The position numbers and the translations under genes were made by a program. A stretch of 64,000 nucleotides of DNA from Microbacterium festucae (lineage in GTDB: Bacteria > Actinomycetota > Actinomycetes > Actinomycetales > Microbacteriaceae): contig NZ_JAOEFC010000001.1 in NCBI RefSeq assembly GCF_025421715.1, positions 1,240,001 to 1,304,000 of the forward strand, read 5' to 3'. Below the pieces are notes generated by a model. It was not told the origin of the DNA and did no database searches. It was given only the letters and a program-made list of their open reading frames with translations. Shown here one piece after another: positions 8,678-15,719 of the stretch; the first letter of the stretch is position 1; each line of letters begins with the position of its first letter.

Positions 8678-9940
8678 ATGGCTGACATGACCTCCGACGT
8701 GGGCACCAACTGGGCCGGCAACCTCTCCTACCGGGCGAGCCGGCTCGCCGAGCCGCAGAGCCTCGATGCGCTCGCCGACCTGGTGCGCGGGGCCCCGCGC
8801 CTGCGCATGCTCGGCAGCCGGCACAGCTTCAACGACCTCGCCGACACCGACGGCGTGCTGGTGTCGCTGGCCGCGCTCGCCGGCGCGCAGCCGTCGGTGG
8901 CGGCCGACCGCCGCACGGTGCGGGTGCCCGCCGGCATCCGCTACGGCGATCTCGTGCCGTTCCTGCAGGCCGAGGGGCTGGCGCTGGCCAACCTCGCCTC
9001 GCTGCCGCACATCTCGGTGGCCGGCGCGGTGCAGACCGGCACCCACGGGTCGGGCGACGCGATCGGCACCCTCGCCACCCAGGTCGCCGCCCTCGAGCTG
9101 ATCACCGGCACGGGGGAGCGGCTGCGGCTGGCCCGCGGCGATGCCGACTTCGCCGGCGCCGTGGTGGCACTGGGGGCGCTGGGCGCGGTGACCCACGTCG
9201 AGCTCGACGTCGAACCGGCCTACGAGGTGCGCCAGCGGGTGTTCGAGGGGGCGCGGTGGGATGCCGTGCTGCCGGCCTACGACGAGGTGACCGCGGCCGG
9301 CGACAGCGTGAGCCTGTTCACGACGTGGGCCGACCCCGACGTCGTCGGTCAGGTGTGGGTGAAATCGCGCACGACCCGCGACGAGCCCGACCTCGCGTTC
9401 GTCGGCGCGGCGCCGGCCGACGGCCCGCGGCATCCGATCCCCGGCGTCGACCCGCAGCCGTGCACGCCCCAGCAGGGACAGCCCGGTGCGTGGTTCGACC
9501 GCCTGCCGCACTTCCGGCTCGCGTTCACCCCGTCGGTGGGCGCCGAGCTGCAGTCGGAGTACCTCGTCGCCCGCACCGACGCCGCCGCGGCCATCGAGGC
9601 GCTGCGCCCGTTGGCGGGGCGCATCGCGCCGCTGCTGCACGTGTGCGAGGTGCGCACGATGGCCGCCGACGACCTGTGGCTGTCGCCGGCGTCGGGGCGA
9701 CCGACCGTCGGCATCCACTTCACCTGGCGTCCCGACGAGCCGGCGGTGCGGCAGCTGCTGCCCGAGATCGAGGCGGCGCTGCCCGCCAGCGCACGACCGC
9801 ACTGGGGCAAGATCTCGACCCTTCCCGCGGATGCCGTGCGCGCACGGTTTCCGCAGTGGTCCCGGTTCGCGCAGCTGCGGGAGCGCCTGGATCCGCAGCA
9901 CCGGTTCGGCAACGCGTACCTGGCGCGCCTCGGGCTGTGA
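8678..9940 (+). CDS. FAD-linked alditol/aldonolactone oxidase
   Basis: 420 residues. The N-terminal FAD-binding domain contains LGSRHSFND, where the histidine of the GSRHSF motif is the known covalent FAD attachment site in actinobacterial alditol oxidases (AldO, XyoA); a second FAD segment reads ISVAGAVQTGTHGSG. The C-terminal half matches the D-arabinono-1,4-lactone oxidase domain and ends FGNAYLARLGL. It would oxidise a sugar alcohol such as xylitol, arabitol or sorbitol with oxygen, giving hydrogen peroxide. Two starts are possible (ATG 8678 or ATG 8687); the ribosome site GGTGAG is weak for both. Position after the arabinofuranosidase hints at pentitol use; this is inference. Confidence 0.85.
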   Translation: MADMTSDVGTNWAGNLSYRASRLAEPQSLDALADLVRGAPRLRMLGSRHSFNDLADTDGVLVSLAALAGAQPSVAADRRTVRVPAGIRYGDLVPFLQAEGLALANLASLPHISVAGAVQTGTHGSGDAIGTLATQVAALELITGTGERLRLARGDADFAGAVVALGALGAVTHVELDVEPAYEVRQRVFEGARWDAVLPAYDEVTAAGDSVSLFTTWADPDVVGQVWVKSRTTRDEPDLAFVGAAPADGPRHPIPGVDPQPCTPQQGQPGAWFDRLPHFRLAFTPSVGAELQSEYLVARTDAAAAIEALRPLAGRIAPLLHVCEVRTMAADDLWLSPASGRPTVGIHFTWRPDEPAVRQLLPEIEAALPASARPHWGKISTLPADAVRARFPQWSRFAQLRERLDPQHRFGNAYLARLGL

Positions 9941-10246
9941 CCGGCCGACCCGGAGCGGCCGGATTGCTGGACGGGGTGCGGGAAACCGCCTACCCGAGAA
10001 ACAACTTATCTTTCTGGTTTGAGCACCCCGCCCGGGACACCATGGCAGAGGTGCCGCTGGGGAGCACCAACCCAGGATCCGGGGGCCTCTCTTGGGGGGC
10101 GGGGTCCACACAGCAGGAGACACACCGGGGGGAGTGTCCCTCGTGCTCTGGGGCCGACATCGGCCCCAGAGCTTCTCCTGTTTTCGGGCCTGAGGCCGGG
10201 CTGGCTAGGCCTGTGCGCCGGGCTGGCTAGGCCTGCGCCGTGCTGG
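9941..10246. other. 306-bp intergenic region between convergent genes, possibly structured RNA
   Basis: No gene is visible. A less GC-rich patch lies near 9995-10020. The plus strand then offers several possible helices: CCCCGCCC (about 10025-10032) with GGGCGGGG (about 10098-10105) as an outer stem, an inner CTGGG/CCCAG stem, and an ACAC/GTGT stem with a G-rich loop around 10122-10138. The region ends with the strong hairpin at 10145-10172 and a T-rich tail, then short direct repeats. No convincing promoter was found, so a transcribed RNA remains a possibility only. Confidence 0.4.
10145..10172 (+). terminator. Intrinsic terminator
   Basis: GCTCTGGGGCCGA, two bases, TCGGCCCCAGAGC: a perfect 13-bp stem, followed by TTCTCCTGTTTT. 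The T-rich tail lies on the plus strand, so it ends transcription coming from the oxidase side. Being a perfect palindrome it could also slow transcription arriving from the tetR gene opposite. Confidence 0.75.
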
Positions 10247-10270
10247 CTAGGCCTGGGCGCCGGGCTGGCT
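10198..10270. repeat. Short direct repeats overlapping the 3' end of the tetR gene
   Basis: Three and a half copies of a 20-22 bp unit with core GCTGGCTAGGCCTG start near 10198, 10220, 10240 and 10262. Each CTAG in the core supplies a stop codon on the minus strand; the regulator gene at 10247 stops inside the third copy and the fourth, partial copy codes for its last residues. Confidence 0.8.
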
Positions 10271-11038
10271 GTCGTCGCCGCCGGCATCCTCGGATGCGGG
10301 GTGGCGCTCGGCGGGCGGCAGCGGGTGCGAGGTGTCGTCCGGAACGATCATGAAGCCGTAGACGAGCGCGCGCACGACGAGCCCGAACAGCGGCCAGCGC
10401 CCCGTCGGGCCGCCCTCTTCGTCGAGGTCGAAGCTCGGGTGGGCCATCCCCGCCAGCGCGTGGATGGCGAACCCCTCGCCGCTGGCGGCCATCGCCTCGG
10501 TGAAGTCCTCCACGGTCAAACCCGGCTTCATCCGCAGTCCGTACGCGGTCATCAGGTCGCCGTACAGCCGCGCGTAAGAGGCGACCGAGTCGCGGTGCCG
10601 CTCGCGGCTGGCGTCGCGCAGCTCCGGCCACGTCGTCGCCGTGGTGCGCAGCGCCAACGCGATGAGGAACTGCTTGGCATCCAGGGTCGATGCGGCGTCT
10701 TCTCCGGGCGCCCAGGTCGAGCTCACGTGCGCCTCGGCGGCGGTGCGGATCACCTCGTCGCCCGACGCCCCCGCGGCGATGAGCGGCTCGACCGCGGCGC
10801 GCGCGCTCTCGGCCGGATCGCCCACCCGCAGGGTCAGCATCGCCACGGCGAGCTCGCGCTGATACTCGTCCTGATCCGACCAGAGCCGGTAGGCGGCGCC
10901 GGTGGTCAGACCCGCCCGGCGCAGCACCTCCTGCAGTCGGATGTGCTGCACGCCCGCCGATGCGCCGCGCTCGAAGAGCATCTGCATCCCGACGCGCAAC
11001 AGCAGCTCCCGCGTCTGCTCGCCCGTTCTTCTCCCCAT
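10247..11038 (-). CDS. TetR-family transcriptional regulator
   Basis: 263 residues from the ATG at 11038; the frame is open further upstream, but that part crosses the promoter region and the ddaH start and is not expected to be coding. MGRRTGEQTRELLLRVGMQM opens a TetR-type helix-turn-helix domain (residues 1-60, with LQEVLRRAGLTTGAAYRLW as the recognition part). The C-terminal ligand domain is not recognisable. It is divergent from ddaH-rocD, and a palindrome at 11077-11092 lies between them, so it may control either set. The ligand is unknown. The C-terminus is formed by the direct-repeat region at 10240-10270. Confidence 0.82.
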   Translation of the reverse strand: MGRRTGEQTRELLLRVGMQMLFERGASAGVQHIRLQEVLRRAGLTTGAAYRLWSDQDEYQRELAVAMLTLRVGDPAESARAAVEPLIAAGASGDEVIRTAAEAHVSSTWAPGEDAASTLDAKQFLIALALRTTATTWPELRDASRERHRDSVASYARLYGDLMTAYGLRMKPGLTVEDFTEAMAASGEGFAIHALAGMAHPSFDLDEEGGPTGRWPLFGLVVRALVYGFMIVPDDTSHPLPPAERHPASEDAGGDDSQPGAQA

Positions 11039-11076
11039 GAAGTCCCCCAACCCCAAAGCGGGGATCCCCATCCCCC

Positions 11077-11092
11077 GAGAAGAAATCTTCTC
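11077..11092. promoter_or_regulatory. Candidate TetR operator in the divergent promoter region
   Basis: GAGAAGA, two bases, TCTTCTC: a palindrome 39 bp upstream of the tetR start and 158 bp upstream of ddaH. It is the most symmetric site in the intergenic region. That the linked regulator binds it is inferred. Confidence 0.45.
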
Positions 11093-11249
11093 ACTACTTC
11101 GTCCCGCGCGCGACCGCTTCGGGGCGCTGCGGGTCTGCTCTGGCAAGATGGAGGCCCGGCGTGTCCGCGCCGTGTCCCCGGCTGAGCAGGTGAGCCACGC
11201 GGATGCCGCGGGCCAGAGGACAGCGTCCGCCGCCCGTGCGAGGAGGACC

Positions 11250-12086
11250 ATGCGCATCCAGCAGCACCGCCGATACCTCATGTGCCGACCCGAGCACTTC
11301 ACGGTGAGCTATCGCATCAACCCGTGGATGGAACCGGCCACCCCCACCGACACCGACCGCGCACTCTCGCAGTGGCAGGCGCTGTACGACACCTACCTCG
11401 ACCTCGGCCACGAGGTGGAGCTCATCGACCCGGTGCCGGGCCTGCCCGACATGGTCTACACCGCCAACGGCGGATTCGTCATCGACGGGCGGGCGCTGGG
11501 CGTGCGCTTCCGCGTCGACGAGCGCCGCGGCGAGGAGCAGCCCTTCATGGACTGGTTCGCCGCCGACGGCCTCGAGGTCGTGCGCCCGCAGGCGGTGCAG
11601 GAGGGCGAGGGCGACTTCCTGCTGGTGGGGCAGGCGATCCTCGGCGGCAGCGGGTTCCGCTCCAGTCCCGACAGCCACCGCGAGATCGCCGAGGTGTTCG
11701 GCCGCGAGGTCGTCTCGCTCACCCTCGTCGACCCGCGGTTCTACCACCTCGACACCGCGATCGCCGTGCTCGACCCCGTCGAGGGCCCGGGCGGTGTCGA
11801 CCGCGCGAACATCGCGTATCTGCCGTCGGCGTTCGACGCCGCCTCGCAGCGCCTGCTCGCCGAGCGCTACCCGGATGCCGTGCGGGTCTCCGACGCCGAC
11901 GGCGCCGTCTTCGGGCTCAACGCCGCCTCCGACGGCTACAACGTGTTCGTGTCGCCGCGGGCGACCGGCTTCGCCGCGCAGCTGCAGGAGCGCGGCTACA
12001 ACCCCGTCGCCGTCGACCTGTCCGAGCTGCTGCTCGGCGGCGGCGGCATCAAGTGCTGCACGCTGGAACTGCGAGGTGCCCGATGA
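11250..12086 (+). CDS. ddaH: Dimethylarginine dimethylaminohydrolase (DDAH)-like amidinohydrolase
   Basis: 278 residues starting at an ATG preceded by the strong ribosome site AGGAGGA (11241-11247). The arginine deiminase/DDAH fold is recognisable from RRYLMCRPEHFTVSYRINPW, DMVYTANGGFVIDGR, the catalytic histidine in FYHLDTAIAV (His166) and the C-terminal GGGGIKCCTLELR with the nucleophile cysteine (Cys269 or Cys270). The enzyme hydrolyses N-omega-methylated arginine, or a related guanidine compound, to citrulline and an amine. The overlap with rocD by 4 bp is a known actinobacterial pairing and suggests channelling of the product toward ornithine and glutamate. Strict substrate preference cannot be read from the sequence. 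Confidence 0.85.
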   Translation: MRIQQHRRYLMCRPEHFTVSYRINPWMEPATPTDTDRALSQWQALYDTYLDLGHEVELIDPVPGLPDMVYTANGGFVIDGRALGVRFRVDERRGEEQPFMDWFAADGLEVVRPQAVQEGEGDFLLVGQAILGGSGFRSSPDSHREIAEVFGREVVSLTLVDPRFYHLDTAIAVLDPVEGPGGVDRANIAYLPSAFDAASQRLLAERYPDAVRVSDADGAVFGLNAASDGYNVFVSPRATGFAAQLQERGYNPVAVDLSELLLGGGGIKCCTLELRGAR

Positions 12087-13303
12087 CCATCCCCGCCACC
12101 GATGCGACGACGATCCAGCTGATCGACGTCGAGAACGCCCACGTGGCCCGCAACTACGCGCCGCTGCCGGTGGTCGTCGCGCGCGCCGAGGGTGCGTGGG
12201 TGACCGATGTCGAGGGCAAGCGGTACCTCGACCTGCTGTCGGCGTACTCGGCGGTGAACTTCGGCCACCGGCATCCGGCCCTCGTCGCCGCCGCGACCGA
12301 GCAGCTCGGGCGGGTCACCCTGACCAGCCGCGCGTTCCACAACGACCAGCTCGGCCCCTTCGCCGACGCGCTGGCCGCCCTGTGCGGCAAAGACCTGGTG
12401 CTGCCGATGAACACCGGCGCCGAGGCGGTGGAGACCGGCATCAAGGTCGCCCGCGCCTGGGCCTACCGGGTGAAGGGCGTCGCCGCCGACACCGCCGAGA
12501 TCGTCGTGGCGGGCGGCAACTTCCACGGCCGCACGACCACCATCGTCGGCTTCAGCGACGACCCGCAGGCGCGGGAGGGCTTCGGGCCGTTCGCCCCCGG
12601 ATTCGTCACGGTGCCCTTCGGCGATGCCGCCGCCATCGACGCGGCGATCACCCCGGCCACCGCCGCGGTGCTTATCGAGCCCATCCAGGGCGAGGCGGGC
12701 GTGATCGTGCCGCCCGACGGCTACCTGCGCGCCGTGCGCGAGATCTGCGACCGCCACGGCGTGCTGATGATCGCCGACGAGATCCAGTCGGGACTCGGAC
12801 GGGTCGGCACGACCTTCGCGTGCGACCGCGAGGGGGTCGTGCCCGACGTGTACCTGCTGGGCAAGGCGCTCGGCGGCGGCATCGTGCCGCTGTCGGCCGT
12901 CGTCGCCGACGAGGCCGTGCTGGGTGTCCTGCGCCCCGGCGAGCACGGCTCGACCTTCGGCGGCAACCCGCTCGCCTGCGCGGTGGGTCGACAGGTCGTC
13001 GACATGCTGGCATCCGGAGAATTCCAGACCCGCGCCGCCGCCCTCGGCGAGCATCTGGCCACGCGCCTGGACTCCCTCATCGGCCACGGCGTCACCGCCG
13101 TGCGCACCGCCGGGCTGTGGGCCGGCGTCGACATCGACCCCGCCGTCGGCACCGGCCGCGAGGTCGCCGAGCGTCTGCTGGGGCGCGGCGTGCTCGTGAA
13201 GGACACGCACGGGCAGACGGTGCGCATCGCGCCCCCGCTGGTCGTGCGCGCGACCGAGCTCGACTGGGCCGTCGAGCAGCTGCGGGTCGTGCTCGCCGGC
13301 TGA
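12083..13303 (+). CDS. rocD: Ornithine--oxo-acid aminotransferase
   Basis: 406 residues from the ATG at 12083, which overlaps the ddaH stop (ATGA). Family features: YLDLLSAYSAVNFGHRHPAL near the N-terminus, MNTGAEAVETGIKVARAW, the cofactor-binding stretch MIADEIQSGLGR, and the pyridoxal-phosphate lysine Lys261 in LLGKALGGG. These match class-III aminotransferases of the ornithine type, which move the delta-amino group of ornithine to 2-oxoglutarate, giving glutamate semialdehyde. That product is the substrate of the PutA protein whose end opens the window. A nested palindromic element follows the gene at 13338. Confidence 0.92.
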   Translation: MTIPATDATTIQLIDVENAHVARNYAPLPVVVARAEGAWVTDVEGKRYLDLLSAYSAVNFGHRHPALVAAATEQLGRVTLTSRAFHNDQLGPFADALAALCGKDLVLPMNTGAEAVETGIKVARAWAYRVKGVAADTAEIVVAGGNFHGRTTTIVGFSDDPQAREGFGPFAPGFVTVPFGDAAAIDAAITPATAAVLIEPIQGEAGVIVPPDGYLRAVREICDRHGVLMIADEIQSGLGRVGTTFACDREGVVPDVYLLGKALGGGIVPLSAVVADEAVLGVLRPGEHGSTFGGNPLACAVGRQVVDMLASGEFQTRAAALGEHLATRLDSLIGHGVTAVRTAGLWAGVDIDPAVGTGREVAERLLGRGVLVKDTHGQTVRIAPPLVVRATELDWAVEQLRVVLAG

Positions 13304-13337
13304 CCCGGGGTGTCGGGGGTGGGGCGCCATCGCCTGA

Positions 13338-13422
13338 CGCCGAGTGCACGGCCTGGCGCCGAGTGCACGGCCTGGCAACGGTGCGGATGCCGTTCGCTCG
13401 GCGCTACCTCGTGCACTCGGCG
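13338..13422. repeat. 85-bp nested palindromic element, copy 1
   Basis: Two forward half-sites with core GCCGAGTGCACG are followed by a spacer containing TGCGGATGC and then two reverse half-sites (TTCGCTCGGC, then CGTGCACTCGGC). Outer and inner halves can pair to give a nested stem. It lies between the convergent ends of rocD and the molybdoenzyme gene and could act as a two-way terminator. Seven further copies occur in the window. Confidence 0.85.
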
Positions 13423-13469
13423 CGGGGGCGCGGGGGTGCGGGGGTGCGGGGGCGCGGGGGCGCGGCGGG

Positions 13470-15230
13470 TCAGCTGACGGTGACGTCGATCGTGTGGTGT
13501 CCGGTGGCGCCGTCGGGGGCGGGCGGGGCCTCGTCGGGAGTCTGCACCTCGCCGGTCGTGCTGATGGCGCGGCAGCGGATGCGGTGGCTGCCGGCGGCGG
13601 CAGCCCAGGGCAGCGACCACTGCACCCAGGTGTCGTCGGAGATGGCGGGGGCGAGGGTCGCCCGTTGCCACGCGCCGTCGTCGATCTGCACCTCGACGCC
13701 CGCGACGCCGACGTGCTGGTGCCAGGCCACCCCGGCGATCACGGTGTCGCCGGCCGCGATGCCGCGGCGCGGCACGTCGATGCGCGACTGCAGCTTGATC
13801 GGGCCGCGCTCCGACCAGCCGCGGTCGCTCCAGTACGCCCGCGCCCGGTCGAACCGCGTCACTTCGAGCTCGCTCACCCACTTCGTCGCCGAGACGTAGC
13901 CATAGAGCCCCGGCACGACCAGCCGCGCCGGGAACCCGTGCTCGATCGGCAGCGGCTCGCCGTTCATTCCGACCGCCAGCACCGCGTCGCGCTCATCGGT
14001 CAGCACCTCGAGCGGCGTCGACGCGGTGAAGCCGTCGACCGACCGCGACAGCACCATGTCGGCCTCGGCCGTCGGCCGTGCGCGGGCGAGCAGCTCGCGC
14101 ACCGGGTATCCCAGCCACACCGCGGTGCCGATGAGGTCGCCGCCGACCTCGTTCGACACGCACGCGAGGGTCGTCGTGCTCTCCGACAGCGGCAGCGCGA
14201 GCACATCGGCCCACGTCAGCACGACCTCCTCCTCGACCATGCCGTGGATGCGCAGGCTCCAGTCGGCCGGGTCGACCTGCGGCACCAGGATCGCCGTGTC
14301 GATGCGGTAGAACGCGCCGTTGGGGGTGATCAGCGGCGCCACCCCGGGGATGCCGAGGTCGGCGGCGGCGGGCACGCTCGCGCGCGTCACCGGTGCCGGC
14401 AGGCGCACCGCATCGCGGATCGCCCCCACCGCCCGCGACGCACCCTGCACCAGCTGCGCGCCGAGCGCGGCGAGCGCCCCCACGCCGATCGCGACCCCGC
14501 TCCACGCGAAGAAGGTGCGACGGCTCAGCGTGCTGTCGGGCACCGCGCCCTGCCGCGGAGCGAGGTCGACGGACGCCGCGGCCCCGGGCCCCGCACCGGG
14601 CGGGGTCGCGCCGGATGCTGCGGACGCGGGCGCCGGCAGTGGTGTGGTCGCGTCGGATGCTGCGGACGCGGGTCCGGGGCCGGGCGGGGGCGCATCGGAG
14701 GCTGCGGACGCGGGCGCCGGGGCCGTCGGGGCCGTGGCCGTGGCCGTGGCGGCGGCGGGCGTCGCGCCGACCGGCCCTCGGGAGTGGGCGGCGCGCGCGA
14801 GGCGGGCGAGGTGCATCACGGTGATCGCGGCGGCACCGCCGGCGATGATCGACGGCACGGCGGCCAGGCCGCCGGCATCCGCTCGCGTCACCGCGGCGAC
14901 CACGCCGGCGACGCCGAGCAGCACGAACACGAGACGGCCGAGCGGAGGTCGCCGCGCCTCCAGCGCTCCCGCGGCCGCGGCGACCGCCAGCAGCACCAGG
15001 GTGATGCCGACCACCAGCGCGATCTTGTCGGCCGTGCCGAACAGCGCGATCGCCGTGTCTTTGGCCCAGGCGGGCGCGAGGTCGATGAGGGCCGATCCCA
15101 CGACGGCGATCGGACCGGCGGCGGGGGAGAGGAACGCCGCCGCCAACTGTCCGAGTCCCGCGCCGAGCGCCGCGGCCGCCACCCCTGCCAGCAGCGGCAC
15201 CCAGCCTCGGCGGTCATCGGCATCGGTCAT
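13470..15230 (-). CDS. Membrane-anchored sulfite-oxidase-type molybdopterin oxidoreductase
   Basis: 586 residues from the ATG at 15230; the frame is open another 2 kb upstream but that is shadow of the gene on the other strand. The N-terminal 140 residues hold about four membrane spans, followed by an Ala/Pro/Thr-rich linker (about 150-225). A twin-arginine motif SRRTFFAW (Arg237-Arg238) precedes another hydrophobic segment, so the catalytic domain probably folds outside the membrane by the Tat route. The molybdopterin domain has the metal-ligand cysteine Cys357 in TTTLACVSNEVGG; a C-terminal dimerisation domain ends HTIDVTVS. Sulfite or another small sulfur compound is the likely substrate. 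No cytochrome partner gene is adjacent. Confidence 0.85.
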   Translation of the reverse strand: MTDADDRRGWVPLLAGVAAAALGAGLGQLAAAFLSPAAGPIAVVGSALIDLAPAWAKDTAIALFGTADKIALVVGITLVLLAVAAAAGALEARRPPLGRLVFVLLGVAGVVAAVTRADAGGLAAVPSIIAGGAAAITVMHLARLARAAHSRGPVGATPAAATATATAPTAPAPASAASDAPPPGPGPASAASDATTPLPAPASAASGATPPGAGPGAAASVDLAPRQGAVPDSTLSRRTFFAWSGVAIGVGALAALGAQLVQGASRAVGAIRDAVRLPAPVTRASVPAAADLGIPGVAPLITPNGAFYRIDTAILVPQVDPADWSLRIHGMVEEEVVLTWADVLALPLSESTTTLACVSNEVGGDLIGTAVWLGYPVRELLARARPTAEADMVLSRSVDGFTASTPLEVLTDERDAVLAVGMNGEPLPIEHGFPARLVVPGLYGYVSATKWVSELEVTRFDRARAYWSDRGWSERGPIKLQSRIDVPRRGIAAGDTVIAGVAWHQHVGVAGVEVQIDDGAWQRATLAPAISDDTWVQWSLPWAAAAGSHRIRCRAISTTGEVQTPDEAPPAPDGATGHHTIDVTVS

Positions 15231-15267
15231 CCCGTCAGCGTACGTCCGGGTCGGAACCCCGGGGCCC

Positions 15268-15349
15268 CGAGCGCACGACTTCACGCCGAGTACACGGCAT
15301 CCGCACCGCTTGCAGCCCGTGCGCTCGACGGTAGGCCGTGCACTCGGCG
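15268..15349. repeat. Nested palindromic element, copy 2
   Basis: Half-sites read GAGCGCACGA, GCCGAGTACACGG, spacer with CATCCGCACCG, then CGTGCGCTCGACGG and CCGTGCACTCGGCG. Several positions differ from the consensus but the A-A'-spacer-B'-B order is kept. Confidence 0.8.
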
Positions 15350-15415
15350 TGGGGGACGGCGCCGTCGTCGAGTGAGGGCCGCTGTGACGCACCGCCCCGC
15401 TGCCGGCTGCCCCGG

Positions 15416-15501
15416 GCGCCGAGTGCACGAGGACGCGCCGAGTGCACGGCATCCGCACCGTTCGGAAGCCGTGGCCTCGGCGGGAGGTCGTGCATTCGGC
15501 G
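15416..15501. repeat. Nested palindromic element, copy 3
   Basis: GCGCCGAGTGCACGA, GCGCCGAGTGCACGG, spacer with CATCCGCACCG, then CCGTGGCCTCGGCGG and CGTGCATTCGGCG. Same order and length as the other copies; its end abuts the 21-bp direct repeats. Confidence 0.85.
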
Positions 15502-15562
15502 ACACACCCCGGGACCTCGGCGATACACCCCGGGACCTCGGCGATACACCCCGGGACCTCGG
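15500..15562. repeat. Three 21-bp direct repeats
   Basis: Unit of 21 bp with core ACACCCCGGGACCTCGG, starting at 15500, 15521 and 15542; the last two are identical and the first differs at one base. Degenerate units follow. They lie 158 bp before the ATP-grasp gene. Confidence 0.9.
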
Positions 15563-15719
15563 CGACACACCGACCCGGCGAAACACCGACCCGGGCGACA
15601 CACCCCGGCACCCCGACCGGCCCACCCCGCACCCCCACCCGCACACCCCGGTGGGGGCCCGCGTCAAGGGGGGTGGGGCCGAAACAACCGCGCAACATGG
15701 CCCGGACTAGGCTCATGCC

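Larger units (their letters stand above)
15231..15719. other. 489-bp divergent intergenic region filled with repeats
   Basis: It separates the molybdoenzyme gene (minus) from the ATP-grasp gene (plus). It contains two copies of the nested palindromic element (15268-15349 and 15416-15501), then three 21-bp direct repeats (15500-15562) and degenerate CACACCCCGG-rich units to about 15650. No gene is supported. Promoters for both flanking genes must lie here; none stands out. Confidence 0.75.

Noticed and set aside
5800..8721. 973-residue open frame on the minus strand
   Set aside because: Exact antisense of the GH1 and GH51 genes; Arg/Val/Gly-rich, no start signal, no family match. High GC keeps such frames open.
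10018..10172. 6C-type RNA on the minus strand (C-rich hairpin loops)
   Set aside because: Two C-run loops can be drawn, but the terminator hairpin with T-rich tail is on the other strand and the stems are weak.
11039..11302. Upstream extension of the TetR gene by 88 codons
   Set aside because: Crosses the divergent promoter region, the palindrome at 11077 and the ddaH start; residues are not TetR-like.
13344..15710. 788-residue plus-strand frame
   Set aside because: Antisense shadow of the molybdoenzyme gene plus repeats; composition typical of chance frames.
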